Below, piece after piece: positions 16,679 to 26,025 of a stretch of DNA of 64,000 bases. The DNA is taken from positions 449,690 through 513,689 of the forward strand of contig NZ_JACHOO010000003.1 in the NCBI RefSeq assembly GCF_014199915.1. The letters run 5' to 3'. This DNA comes from Prosthecomicrobium pneumaticum. Its GTDB lineage: Bacteria; Pseudomonadota; Alphaproteobacteria; Rhizobiales; Kaistiaceae. How positions within the stretch are numbered: position 1 is the first letter of the stretch; each line of letters opens with the position of its first letter. The translations under genes and the position numbers were made by a program. The notes below the pieces were generated by a model. That model did not search any database, was not told where the DNA came from, and saw nothing but the letters and a program-made list of their open reading frames with translations.

Positions 16679-17929
16679 ATGAAAAGCCCCAAGAGCGGAT
16701 CCCATCACGATCGCAGGTTATCGGCGAAGATAGAGTATCTCCGTATCAAGAATTTTCGTGCGTTGAAGGACGTCGAGCTAAAGAACATTACGCCCCTGAC
16801 CGTACTCCTCGGCCCGAATGGGAGCGGGAAATCGACCCTGTTCGATGTTTTCGCCTTTCTCTCCGAGTGTTTCGAGTCTGGCCTGCGGCGGGCTTGGGAC
16901 CGGCGCGGGCGAGCAAAGGAGTTGAAGACGAGGGGATCGACGGGGCCGCTCGTCATAGAGATCAAGTACAAGGAGGATGGCTATCCTCTGATCACATACC
17001 ACCTGGCTGTCGACGAGCGGGACGGCGCGCCGATCGTCGTCGAGGAATGGCTGAGGTGGAAGCGTGGGAGTTACGGCCAGCCCTTCAGATTTCTCGATTA
17101 CCGGCAGGGTGTGGGAAAGGCGGTCAGTGGAGATAGACCGGACAAGGAGGACAAGAGGGCCGAGTATCCCCTAAAGTCACCGGATCTCATCGCTGTGAGT
17201 GCCCTCGGTCAGTTCGCCGAGCATCCGCGAGCCGCGGCCCTTCGAGAGTTCATCACCGGTTGGTACGTATCCTACCTCTCGATCGACAGTACACGCGGTC
17301 AGCCGGAGGTCGGTCCGCAGGAACGGCTGTCTCGGACCGGAGATAACCTCGCGAACGTGGTCCAGTATCTGGAAGAACGGCATCCGGAACAGCTGGCGCG
17401 AATATTTGGCGCCTTACGGGCGCGGGTTCCGAGAATCGAACGTGTCGTCGCGGAAGCGATGCCGGATGGCCGGCTCCTCTTGGCGATAAAGGATGCGCCG
17501 TTCGAAAGCCCCGTGCTGGCGCGTTTCGTCTCCGACGGTACGCTCAAGATGTTGGCGTATTTGATACTGCTCTACGATCCCGATCCTCCGCCGTTCATCG
17601 GAATCGAGGAGCCCGAGAACTTCCTGCATCCTCGCCTTCTTATCGGACTTGCGGAAGAGTGCCGCAGCGCCACGTCGAGAAGTCAGCTTCTGGTGACCAC
17701 CCATTCCCCCTTCTTCTTGAACGGAATCCGTCCGGAAGAGATTCGCATCCTCTATCGGAACGAGGACGGATACACCGAAATCCGGTGCGCCGCAGACATT
17801 AGGGGGGTGCGAGAGTTCATGAAGGAGGGCGCGCTTGCCGGAGACCTATGGATGGAAGGTCACTTCGGGGTGGGCGACCCTCTCTCCAATCAAGGCGCCC
17901 CGTCTCGCAGGCAGGGGACTGGCAATTGA
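16679..17929 (+). CDS. AAA-family ATPase (AAA_21, RecF/RloA-like), putative defence
   Basis: A 416-residue ABC-type ATPase of the RecF/SMC/OLD class. Walker A is GPNGSGKST (residues 45-53), a degenerate signature [10 protein letters not shown] lies at 285-294, Walker B FIGIEEPE at 306-313, and the switch TTHSP at 340-344. The middle part is not a known domain. It overlaps the next gene by 4 bases. GC content and codon use are visibly lower than in flanking genes (A/T third positions, AGA, TTG), a sign of transfer. ATPases of this class followed by a small TOPRIM-like gene are known in phage defence (RloA/RloB, AbiLi/AbiLii). The defence role here is inference. The last 25 residues look poorly conserved. 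Confidence 0.82.
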   Translation: MKSPKSGSHHDRRLSAKIEYLRIKNFRALKDVELKNITPLTVLLGPNGSGKSTLFDVFAFLSECFESGLRRAWDRRGRAKELKTRGSTGPLVIEIKYKEDGYPLITYHLAVDERDGAPIVVEEWLRWKRGSYGQPFRFLDYRQGVGKAVSGDRPDKEDKRAEYPLKSPDLIAVSALGQFAEHPRAAALREFITGWYVSYLSIDSTRGQPEVGPQERLSRTGDNLANVVQYLEERHPEQLARIFGALRARVPRIERVVAEAMPDGRLLLAIKDAPFESPVLARFVSDGTLKMLAYLILLYDPDPPPFIGIEEPENFLHPRLLIGLAEECRSATSRSQLLVTTHSPFFLNGIRPEEIRILYRNEDGYTEIRCAADIRGVREFMKEGALAGDLWMEGHFGVGDPLSNQGAPSRRQGTGN

Positions 17930-18540
17930 GAGCGACTCATATCGAGTTCCTCGTCGAGGAGTATTCGATGGAGATATTCCTTCAGAACGTCGTGCCGCGG
18001 ATCGTTCCCGACATCGAATTCAGCGTTCACGCCCATCAGGGAAAGTACGATCTCCTCCGCAAATTGCGGAAACGTTTGAAGGGCTATGCACAGTGGCTCC
18101 CGAAGGATCGGCGCATCGTCGTACTCGTCGACCGCGACGATGAGGCCTGCGAAGAACTCAAGCACCGCCTCGAAGATGACGCCAAGGCCGCCGGGCTATC
18201 GAGTCGCACGGCTTCCGGCAGCGCGGACTGGCAGGTCGTCAGCAGGATCGCCGTAGAAGAACTGGAAGCTTGGTATTTCGGCGATTGGGACGCCGTTCGA
18301 ACCTGCTATCCAAAGGTTCCCGCGACGGTTGCTAACCGCGCCGGCTATCGAAGCCCCGATGCGATCAAAGGCGGGACCTGGGAGCAGTTGGAGCGTGTCC
18401 TCCAAGCGGCGGGCTATTTCAAAGGAGGTCTTGAGAAACTCGCGGTGGCGAACGCCGTCGGCACTCGGTTCGACCCGCAACGGTGTTCGTCGCCCAGCTT
18501 CGTCCGGTTCCGCGACGTCCTGCTCGAGGCCACGGCCTGA
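17926..18540 (+). CDS. DUF4276 protein, TOPRIM-like partner of the ATPase
   Basis: A 204-residue DUF4276 protein. The start is TTG at 17926, overlapping the ATPase stop as TTGA, which gives the usual opening ([14 protein letters not shown]). Conserved acidic residues sit in EE (11-12), VLVDRDDE (67-74) and VEELEAWY (110-117), spaced like the metal-binding residues of a TOPRIM nuclease fold. This is a structural guess; the family has no fixed activity. The coupled start with the ATPase argues that the two work as one system. The base composition is low in GC, like the ATPase and unlike the M3 peptidase 55 bases downstream. Confidence 0.82.
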   Translation: MRATHIEFLVEEYSMEIFLQNVVPRIVPDIEFSVHAHQGKYDLLRKLRKRLKGYAQWLPKDRRIVVLVDRDDEACEELKHRLEDDAKAAGLSSRTASGSADWQVVSRIAVEELEAWYFGDWDAVRTCYPKVPATVANRAGYRSPDAIKGGTWEQLERVLQAAGYFKGGLEKLAVANAVGTRFDPQRCSSPSFVRFRDVLLEATA

Positions 18541-18594
18541 GTTTCCCACATTCCACACATCGATCCGCTCTCCCGCCTCGCGAAGGACCCGCCC

Positions 18595-20655
18595 TTGTCC
18601 GATCTCGCCGCCAATCCGCTGTTGCAGCCCTTCGAGACGCCGTTCGAGGCGCCGCCCTTCTCGGCCGTCGCGCCGGAGCATTACCGGCCGGCCTTCGATG
18701 CCGGGATCGCCGCGCATCGCGCCGAGATCGAGACGATCGCCGCCGATCCCGCGCCGCCCACCTTCGAGAACACGATCGCCGCGCTCGAACGGAGCGGGCG
18801 GACGCTGTCGCGCGTCGCCGACATCTTCTTCAATCTGACGAGCGCCGAGACGAGCGACGCGCTCGAGGCGATCGAGCGCGACATCGCCCCCGTGCTCGCC
18901 CGCCATTCGAACGCGCTGTGGCTCGACGATCGCCTCTTCGCCCGCGTCGACGCGCTGATGAAGGCCGGCCCGGCCGGGCTGACCGACGAGCAGGCGCGCG
19001 TGCTCGAGCGCTACCACACCGCCTTCCGCCGCTCCGGCGCCGGGCTCGACGGCCCGACCAAGGACCGGCTCGCCGCGATCTCGGAGCGGCTCGCGACGCT
19101 CGGCACCACCTTCGGCCAGAACGTGCTCGCCGACGAGAAGAGCTGGTTCCTGGTGCTCGAACACGAGGCCGATCTCGAGGGCCTGCCGGATTTCGTGCGC
19201 GATGCGGCGGCGAAGGCGGCCGAGGATCGCGGCCTCGCCGGCCGCTTCGTGGTGACGCTGTCGCGCTCCTCGATCGAGCCCTTCCTGCAGTTCTCCGCCC
19301 GGCGGGACCTGCGCGAGCTCGCCTTCCGCGCCTGGATCGCCCGCGGCGAGGCGGGCGACACCGACAATCGCGGCATCATCGCCGAGACGGTGGCCCTGCG
19401 CGCCGAGCGGGCGAGGCTGCTCGGCTATCATAGCTTCGCCGATTACCGGCTGTCGGATTCGATGGCGCGGACGCCCGACGCCGCGCTCGGGCTGCTGACC
19501 TCGGTATGGACGGCGGCGCGGACCCGCGCGCTCGAAGAGGCGGCGGCGCTCGAGGAGATCGCCCGCGACGAGGGCGACAATGCCCCGCTCGCCCCCTGGG
19601 ACTGGCGCTATTACGCCGAGAAGCGCCGCAAGGCCGAGTTCGATCTCGACGAGAGCGCGGTCAAGCCCTACCTGCAGCTCGAGAAGATCATCGCGGCGGC
19701 GTTCGACACCGCGACGAAGCTGTTCGGGCTCGCCTTCACGCCGCGGCCGGACGTGCCGGTCTACCATCCGGACGTGCGCGCCTGGGAGGTGACCGACGCT
19801 GAAGGCCGGCATGTCGGCCTCTTCCTCGGCGATTATTTCGCCCGGCCCTCCAAGCGCTCCGGCGCCTGGATGAGCGGCTATCGCAGCCAGGAGCGGTTCG
19901 ACGGCGAGGTGCGGCCGATCATCGTCAATGTGATGAACTTCTCGAAGCCGTCCGATGGCGAGCCGGCGCTGCTCTCCTTCGACGATGCCCGCACCCTCTT
20001 CCACGAGTTCGGCCACGGCCTGCACGGCCTCCTCTCCGACGTCTCCTATCCCTTCATCTCGGGTACGAGCGTCGCGCGCGACTTCGTCGAATTCCCCTCG
20101 CAGCTCTATGAGCACTGGCTCGAACGGCCGGAAGTGCTGTCGCGCTTCGCGGTCCATTACCGCACGGGCGAGCCGATGCCGAAGGCGCTGCTCGACCGGC
20201 TGCTCGCGACGCGGAACTTCAATCAGGGCTTCGCGACCGTCGAATACACCGCTTCGGCGCTGTTCGATCTCGACATCCACCGGCTCGCCGAGCCGGGCGC
20301 GCTCGACGTGACGGAGTTCGAGAAGGCGGAACTCGACCGGATCGGCATGCCGGAGGCGATCGTGCTCCGCCACCGCCCGCCGCATTTCCAGCACGTCTTC
20401 GCCGGCGACGGCTATTCGTCCGCCTATTATTCCTATCTCTGGTCGGAAGTGCTCGATTCCGACGGCTTCGGTGCCTTCGAGGAGGCGGGCGATCCGTTCG
20501 ATCCGGCGGTCGCCGAGCGGCTGAAGACCTTCGTCTATTCCGCCGGCTACAGGCGCGATCCGGCCGAGGCCTATCGCGCCTTCCGTGGCCGCGATCCCGA
20601 CCCCTCCGCGCTCCTGAAGAAGCGCGGCCTCGTCCCGATCGGCGGGGAGGCCTGA
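18595..20655 (+). CDS. M3 family oligopeptidase / peptidyl-dipeptidase
   Basis: A 686-residue zinc metallopeptidase of family M3 (Dcp/PrlC type), which degrades short peptides in the cytosol. The metal site is FHEFGHGLHG, with the third ligand in the following VARDFVEFPSQLYEHW helix. The N-terminal helical half includes PPTFENTIAALERSG, typical of the family, and the C-terminal FAGDGYSSAYYSYLWSEV is also conserved. The start is TTG at 18595, with GAAGGA 7-12 bases upstream; no ATG fits better. No signal peptide is present. It stands right after the ATPase/DUF4276 pair but differs from it in composition. Confidence 0.92.
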   Translation: MSDLAANPLLQPFETPFEAPPFSAVAPEHYRPAFDAGIAAHRAEIETIAADPAPPTFENTIAALERSGRTLSRVADIFFNLTSAETSDALEAIERDIAPVLARHSNALWLDDRLFARVDALMKAGPAGLTDEQARVLERYHTAFRRSGAGLDGPTKDRLAAISERLATLGTTFGQNVLADEKSWFLVLEHEADLEGLPDFVRDAAAKAAEDRGLAGRFVVTLSRSSIEPFLQFSARRDLRELAFRAWIARGEAGDTDNRGIIAETVALRAERARLLGYHSFADYRLSDSMARTPDAALGLLTSVWTAARTRALEEAAALEEIARDEGDNAPLAPWDWRYYAEKRRKAEFDLDESAVKPYLQLEKIIAAAFDTATKLFGLAFTPRPDVPVYHPDVRAWEVTDAEGRHVGLFLGDYFARPSKRSGAWMSGYRSQERFDGEVRPIIVNVMNFSKPSDGEPALLSFDDARTLFHEFGHGLHGLLSDVSYPFISGTSVARDFVEFPSQLYEHWLERPEVLSRFAVHYRTGEPMPKALLDRLLATRNFNQGFATVEYTASALFDLDIHRLAEPGALDVTEFEKAELDRIGMPEAIVLRHRPPHFQHVFAGDGYSSAYYSYLWSEVLDSDGFGAFEEAGDPFDPAVAERLKTFVYSAGYRRDPAEAYRAFRGRDPDPSALLKKRGLVPIGGEA

Positions 20656-20665
20656 GCGGTCCGCC

Positions 20666-22273
20666 TCAGCCCGCGGCGGGAGGGGGCGACGCCTTCTCCC
20701 CCGCACCGGATGCCGGGTCCTCGCGGCCCGGCGTCGTGAGCCAGCCGATCACGCCGGCGAGGATGGCGAGCACGCCGCAGATCGTCGCCGCGGCGGCGAA
20801 GCCCATGATGTGGGCGCGGGCGGCGAGGGCCGTCGCCTCCGGTCCGGCGGCCTCCGCCGCGCCGAGCCCACCGAAGCCGGCCGCCGCGACGGTCGCCGCC
20901 GCCGTTCCGGTCTCCCCCGACAGCGCCAGCGAGAACCCCATCCCGACCGCGATGCCGAGGCTCGCAACGGCGAGCAGGCCGGCGACGCGGGCAACCGCAT
21001 TGTTGATGCCCGATGCGGCGCCGCCGCGCTCGGCCGGCGCGGCGTTCATCACCGCGGTCGACAGCGGCGCGACCGTGATCCCCATGCCGAGCCCCATCAG
21101 CAGCATGACCGGCAGCATGGCGAGCCAGAAGCCGCCCTGCGCCACCGCCGGGCCGAGCGCGAGGAAGGAAAGGCCGGTCAGCACCGGCCCGAGCGAGAGC
21201 AGCGGCCGGACGCCGAAGCGGTCGGCCATCTGGCCGCCGAAGCGCGACAGCACGCCCATCACGACCACGAAGGGCAGGAACACCGAGCCGGCGAGCGCGG
21301 CCGGATAGCCGTGCCCGGCGATCAGCGCCGTCGGGAGGAAGAAGAAGGCGCCGGAGAGCGCGAAATAGAGGAGCAGCGTCAGCCCGTTGACGCCGGCAAA
21401 GGTGCGGTCGGCAAAGAGCGCGAGCGGCATCATCGGCTGGGCGGTGCGCGCCTCCCAGAGGAGGAAGAGGCCGAGCACCGCCGCCCCGGCGAGCGCGATG
21501 CCGAGGAGCAGCGGCGCGCCGAAGGGCCGGTCGGGCGCGCCGAGCGCCGTCAGCCCGTAGGCGACGAGGCCGAGCCCGAGCACGGCGAGGAGGCCGCCCC
21601 AATAGTCCATCGTGGCCGCGGCGTGGCGCCGGTCGGCCGCCACCTTCGACGCGGTGAGCCAGAAGGCGGCGAGCGCGAAGGGGACGTTGATCAGGAACAG
21701 GAAGCGCCAGGAGGCGAGGTCGGCGAGCGCCCCGCCGACGACCGGCCCGAGCGCCGGCGCGATCGAGGCCGCCGCCGCCCAGGTGCCGATCGCCGCGCCG
21801 CGCCGCTCGGGCGGATAGTGGGCGGCGATGAGGGCGAGCGAGCCCGGAACCATCAGCGCGGCGCCGATCCCCTGCACGGCGCGGGCGAGGATCAGGCTGC
21901 CGGGCGACCAGGCGAGGCCGCAGGCCGCCGAGGCGATGCCGAACAGGGCGATGCCGAGGAGGAACACCCGGCGCAGCCCGTAGGCGTCGCCGGCCGCCCC
22001 GCCGATCAGGGTGAAGGCGGCGAGTGTGAGCGTATAGCCGTTCGCCGCCCATTGCGCCTCGCCGAGCGAGGCGCCGAGCTGGTCGCGCAGGAACGGCAGG
22101 GCGATCGTCATGATCGAGCCGTCCATGAAGGCCATGCCCGAGGCGAGGATGGTGGCGAGGAGCACGAAGCCGGCGCCCGGCCGCGTCGTGCCGGCATCCC
22201 CCGGGGCCGCCGCGCGCGCATCGGTCCCGCCGGCGCGGATCGCGTCCGTCCCGCTCTCGTCGATCCCGGTCAT
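20666..22273 (-). CDS. MFS drug transporter, 14-TM DHA2 (EmrB/QacA) family
   Basis: A 535-residue inner-membrane proton antiporter with about 14 membrane helices. Family marks are the first-helix segment ASGMAFMDGSIMTIALPFL, motif A-like GGAAGDAYGLRRVFL, and the motif-C type GTWAAAASIAPALGPVVGG. The ATG at 22273 has GAGGTGG upstream; the N-terminal 30 residues are a soluble, Gly/Ala-rich tail, longer than usual. It converges with the M3 gene (10 bases between stops) and is divergent from the transglycosylase gene. It probably exports drugs or other small amphipathic compounds; no substrate can be named. Confidence 0.9.
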   Translation of the reverse strand: MTGIDESGTDAIRAGGTDARAAAPGDAGTTRPGAGFVLLATILASGMAFMDGSIMTIALPFLRDQLGASLGEAQWAANGYTLTLAAFTLIGGAAGDAYGLRRVFLLGIALFGIASAACGLAWSPGSLILARAVQGIGAALMVPGSLALIAAHYPPERRGAAIGTWAAAASIAPALGPVVGGALADLASWRFLFLINVPFALAAFWLTASKVAADRRHAAATMDYWGGLLAVLGLGLVAYGLTALGAPDRPFGAPLLLGIALAGAAVLGLFLLWEARTAQPMMPLALFADRTFAGVNGLTLLLYFALSGAFFFLPTALIAGHGYPAALAGSVFLPFVVVMGVLSRFGGQMADRFGVRPLLSLGPVLTGLSFLALGPAVAQGGFWLAMLPVMLLMGLGMGITVAPLSTAVMNAAPAERGGAASGINNAVARVAGLLAVASLGIAVGMGFSLALSGETGTAAATVAAAGFGGLGAAEAAGPEATALAARAHIMGFAAAATICGVLAILAGVIGWLTTPGREDPASGAGEKASPPPAAG

Positions 22274-22402
22274 GCCGCCACCTCGCTGCCTCGCTTCGAC
22301 TATAGACCCGGTGGCGCGCGCCGCGCGGCGTTTTCCGGCGCGGGCTTGCGTGCCCGCTCCCGCTTCCGCACAGTCCCTCCCGCCCCTGCACAGGAACGCC
22401 GC

Positions 22403-23632
22403 GTGATCCGCCTCATCCTCCTCGCCGTCTCGCTCCTCTTCGCGCTCCCCGCGGCGGCGCAGTCGCGCGCCGAGACGGAGCGCGCCTTCGCGCGCTGGCT
22501 CGCCGGGCCGGTGACGGCCGATGCGCGGGCCGCCGGCATCTCGGCGGCGACGCTCGCCGCCGCCTTTGCCGGGCTGACGCTCGATTGGGACCTGCCCGAT
22601 CTCGCACCGCCGGGCGCGAAGCCGGCCGAGGCGCCGCAGCGCCAGGCGGAGTTCTCCGATCCGGCGCGTTATTTCGACGAGGCGAAGCTCGCCCGGCTCG
22701 CCGCGATCGGCCGGACGAAGCGCGCGGCGTGGAAGAAGACCCTCGCCGCGATCGAGAAGCGCTATGGCGTGCCGGCCGAGATCGTCGTCGCCGTCTGGGG
22801 CCGCGAATCGGGCTTCGGCACGGCGAAGATGCCGGAGCCGCTCATTCGCGCCCTTGCCACCGAGGCCTTCATGGGCGCCCGCAAGGGGAGCTTCTACCCG
22901 GAACTCCTCGCGGCGCTGCGCATCCTCGAGGAGGACCACGTGCCGCTCGAGGAGCTGCGCGGCTCCTGGGCCGGCGCGATGGGCCAGCCGCAATTCCTGC
23001 CCTCGAAATACCTCACCCACGCCGTCGATTTCGACGGCGACGGCCGGCGCGACATCTGGCGCTCGGTGCCCGACAGCCTCGCCTCGATCGCCCATTATCT
23101 CGCCGGTCACGGCTGGGTGCGCGGCGCCCGCTGGGGCGTCGAGGTCGCCGTGCCGGCAACCGTCTCCTGCACGCTCGAAGGGCCGGAGACCGGCATGAAG
23201 CCGGCCGACTGGCGCGGCATGGGGATCGGCCTCGCCGGCGGCGGCGCGCTCCGTCCCGACGAGCCGGGCGCCACCGCGCATCTGCTCGGCCCGGCCGGCA
23301 CGACCGGGCCGCGCTTCCTCGTCTCGGAGAATTTCTACGTCCTGAAGCGCTATAATGAGAGCGATCTCTACGCGCTCTTCATCGGCCATCTCGCCGACCG
23401 GATCGCCGGGCGCGACGGCGGCTTCCGCACCCCGTGGGCGACGCCGCCGCATCTCACCCGCGCCGCGGTGCGGGGGATGCAGCAGCGGCTGGAGGCGCAA
23501 GGCCACGATGTCGGCGGGGCGGACGGCCTCGTCGGCTACAAGACGCGCATCGCCATCGGCCTCGCCGAGGAGAGGGCCGGCCGGCCGGCCACATGCTGGC
23601 CGAGCGAGCGCTTCGTCGAGGGCCTGCGCTGA
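22403..23632 (+). CDS. Lytic murein transglycosylase (MltB-like, SLT_2) with PG-binding domain
   Basis: A 409-residue exported enzyme that cleaves peptidoglycan to 1,6-anhydromuropeptides. The start is GTG at 22403 (VIRLILLAVSLLFALPAAAQ is the signal peptide). The catalytic Glu lies in VAVWGRESGFGT (about residue 135). Other marks are SWAGAMGQPQFLPSKYL and DFDGDGRRDIW, typical of the MltB family. A C-terminal peptidoglycan-binding domain (VRGMQQRLEAQGHDVGG) begins near residue 355. There is no lipobox, so the enzyme should be periplasmic and soluble. It stands alone between the MFS gene and pncB. Confidence 0.92.
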   Translation: MIRLILLAVSLLFALPAAAQSRAETERAFARWLAGPVTADARAAGISAATLAAAFAGLTLDWDLPDLAPPGAKPAEAPQRQAEFSDPARYFDEAKLARLAAIGRTKRAAWKKTLAAIEKRYGVPAEIVVAVWGRESGFGTAKMPEPLIRALATEAFMGARKGSFYPELLAALRILEEDHVPLEELRGSWAGAMGQPQFLPSKYLTHAVDFDGDGRRDIWRSVPDSLASIAHYLAGHGWVRGARWGVEVAVPATVSCTLEGPETGMKPADWRGMGIGLAGGGALRPDEPGATAHLLGPAGTTGPRFLVSENFYVLKRYNESDLYALFIGHLADRIAGRDGGFRTPWATPPHLTRAAVRGMQQRLEAQGHDVGGADGLVGYKTRIAIGLAEERAGRPATCWPSERFVEGLR

Positions 23633-23701
23633 CCGCTTCCGCTTGCCGGGGCCGCGCGCCATGCCCTAAAGCTCGGGACGATCAAGGGAGGCCATAAGAT
23701 C

Positions 23702-25024
23702 ATGGCGGTCATCACCGACATCGCCACGCGCGTCTACAATCACGGCTTCCGGATCGACCCGATCGTCCGCACGCTGCTCGACACCGATTTCTACAAATTC
23801 CTGATGCTGCAGCTGATCCGCTCCGTCGCGCCGGAGGTGAACGCCACCTTCGGCATGATCAACCGGACCAAATCGGTGCGCCTCGGCGAGATCATCGACG
23901 AGCGCGAACTGCGCGACCAGCTCGACCACGCCCGCACGCTGCGCTTTCAGAAGAACGAGCTGATCTGGCTCGCCGGCAACACGTTCTATGGCGTCAAGCA
24001 GATCTTCAAGCCCGACTTCCTCGAATGGCTCGCCAATTTCCGGCTGCCCGATTACGAGCTGCACCGCACCGCGGACGGCCAGTACGAGCTGCATTTCGAG
24101 GGCAAATGGTGCGAGACGACGATGTGGGAGGTGCCGGCGCTCGCGATCGTCAACGAACTGCGCGCCCGCGCCGCGATGCGCGGCATGAGCCGGTTCGAGC
24201 TCGATGTGCTCTATGCCCGGGCGAAGGCGAAGCTGTGGCACAAGGTCGAGCGGCTGCGCCGTCTGCGCGAGGAGGGTCCGCTCAAGATCGCCGAGTTCGG
24301 CACGCGGCGCCGGCACGGCTTCCTGTGGCAGAAATGGTGCGTCGAGGCGATGCAGGAGGGGCTCGGCGATTCCTTCACCGGCACCTCGAACGTCAAGCTC
24401 GCCATGGATGCCGGCCTCGAGGCGATCGGCACCAATGCGCACGAACTGCCGATGGTCTATGCCGCGCTCGCCGAATCGGACGAGGCGCTCGCCCGCGCGC
24501 CCTACCGGGTGCTCGAGGACTGGTCGCAGATGTATTACGGCAATCTGCTCGTCGTGCTGCCCGACACCTACGGCACCACCGCCTTCCTCAGGAACGCGCC
24601 GGACTGGTCGGCGCGCTGGCGCGGCTTCCGGCCGGATTCGAAGCCGCCGATCGAAGCCTCCGAGGAGATCATCGCCTGGTGGCGGGCGCGCGGCCAGAAC
24701 CCGCGCGACAAGCTGATCGTGCTGTCCGACGGCATGGACATCGACACGATCGAGGAGAGCGTCCGGGCGCTGCGCGGCCGGGTCGAGCTGTCGATCGGCT
24801 GGGGCACGACGCTCACCAACGACTTCGAGGATTGCGCGCCGGACGACCGCAACGAGATGCTGCGGACCATCTCGCTCGTCTGCAAGGTGGTCTCGGCGAA
24901 CGGCCGGCCGGCGGTCAAGCTCTCCGACAATCCGGAAAAGGCGACCGGCCCCGCCGACGAGATCGCCCGCTACCGCCGCATCTTCGGCGAGGCGGGCGTC
25001 AGCGCCCACCCGGTCTTCGTCTGA
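23702..25024 (+). CDS. pncB: Nicotinate phosphoribosyltransferase
   Basis: A 440-residue enzyme of NAD salvage: nicotinate + PRPP + ATP gives nicotinate mononucleotide. Visible family segments are [17 protein letters not shown] near the N terminus, [14 protein letters not shown] in the middle (the region with the phosphorylated histidine), and [20 protein letters not shown], which binds substrate. Length and order match the bacterial PncB family (about 400-440 residues). The ATG has AGGGAGG upstream. It is convergent with lsrB. Confidence 0.95.
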   Translation: MAVITDIATRVYNHGFRIDPIVRTLLDTDFYKFLMLQLIRSVAPEVNATFGMINRTKSVRLGEIIDERELRDQLDHARTLRFQKNELIWLAGNTFYGVKQIFKPDFLEWLANFRLPDYELHRTADGQYELHFEGKWCETTMWEVPALAIVNELRARAAMRGMSRFELDVLYARAKAKLWHKVERLRRLREEGPLKIAEFGTRRRHGFLWQKWCVEAMQEGLGDSFTGTSNVKLAMDAGLEAIGTNAHELPMVYAALAESDEALARAPYRVLEDWSQMYYGNLLVVLPDTYGTTAFLRNAPDWSARWRGFRPDSKPPIEASEEIIAWWRARGQNPRDKLIVLSDGMDIDTIEESVRALRGRVELSIGWGTTLTNDFEDCAPDDRNEMLRTISLVCKVVSANGRPAVKLSDNPEKATGPADEIARYRRIFGEAGVSAHPVFV

Positions 25025-25075
25025 GCGGGGAGGGCGCCCGGCCGGGGCCCGTGCGGCGCGCGGCCCTTGGCCCCG

Positions 25076-25966
25076 TCAGAACTGCCAGTTCTGCGCCTTG
25101 GCGAGCATGAAGTCGCGGAAGGCGGTGACGCGGGCGGAGTTCTTCAGTTCCGCCGGATAGACGAAATAGGTGGCGAAGCTCGGCACCTGCGCCTCCGGCA
25201 GCAGCTTCACGAGCGGCGTGTCGGTCTCGATCATGTAATCGGGCAGGATGGCGATGCCCGTGCCGCGCTCGACCGCCGATTTGATCGCATAGATGTTGTT
25301 GATGCGGACGATCGGCTCGCGCGGATTGTCGGTCGAGCGCCCGGCGACCTCGAGCCAGTTGACGTCGCGGATGTTGACCGGCACCGGCTGGCCGAAGGTG
25401 ACGATGCGGTGGCGGTCGAGATCGTCGATCGAGGTCGGCGCGCCGAACCGGTCGAGATAGGCCTTCGCCGCATAGACATGATAGTGCACGGTGAACAGCC
25501 GGCGCTGGATCAGGTCCGGCTGCACCGGCTGGCGCAGCCGGATCGCCACGTCCGCCTGCCGCATCGAGAGGTCGAGCTCCTGGTCCTCGAGGATCAGGTG
25601 CAGGTTCACCTCCGGATGCAGGTCGGTGAATTCCTTGATGCGCTGGGTCAGCCAGGTCGAGCCGAGCGCCACCGTGGTGGTGATGCGCAGCGTGCCGGTC
25701 GGCTTCTCGCGGCTGTCGGTCAGCCGGGTGCGCACGCTCTCGAGCTTGTCGAGCACGTCCTGCGAGGCCCGGAACAGCATCTCGCCCTGTTCGGAGAGGA
25801 TCAGCCCGCGCGCATGGCGATGGAACAGCGGCACGCCGAGTTCCTGCTCGAGCGCGCCGACCTGCCGGCTCACCGCCGACTGGCTCATGTTCAGCACTTC
25901 GCCGGCATGTGTGAAGGATCCCGCCTGCGCCGCGGCATGGAAGATCCTGAGCTTGTCCCAGTCCAT
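25076..25966 (-). CDS. lsrB: LysR-type regulator LsrB/VtlR
   Basis: A 296-residue LysR-type transcription factor: a winged HTH at residues 1-62 (FTHAGEVLNMSQSAVSRQVG) and an effector-binding domain after about residue 90. The position right after trxB, with lrp beyond, matches the S. meliloti lrp3-trxB-lsrB order, so the protein is assigned to the LsrB/VtlR group. Members control LPS synthesis, oxidative-stress genes and, in Brucella and Agrobacterium, the AbcR small RNAs. The sequence contains no cysteine at all, whereas S. meliloti LsrB is reported to sense redox through cysteines. The start at 25966 gives MDWDKLRIFH, the family norm. Confidence 0.88.
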   Translation of the reverse strand: MDWDKLRIFHAAAQAGSFTHAGEVLNMSQSAVSRQVGALEQELGVPLFHRHARGLILSEQGEMLFRASQDVLDKLESVRTRLTDSREKPTGTLRITTTVALGSTWLTQRIKEFTDLHPEVNLHLILEDQELDLSMRQADVAIRLRQPVQPDLIQRRLFTVHYHVYAAKAYLDRFGAPTSIDDLDRHRIVTFGQPVPVNIRDVNWLEVAGRSTDNPREPIVRINNIYAIKSAVERGTGIAILPDYMIETDTPLVKLLPEAQVPSFATYFVYPAELKNSARVTAFRDFMLAKAQNWQF

Positions 25967-26025
25967 GGGTCCCCGTACCTCGTCGCGGCCCCCCGCCGCG
26001 ACCGCTCCGTCCCTTTGTGCGTCGT

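Noticed and set aside
20810-22402. Long N-terminal extension of the transglycosylase frame
   Set aside because: It is antisense to the MFS gene. The signal peptide at GTG 22403 marks the true start.
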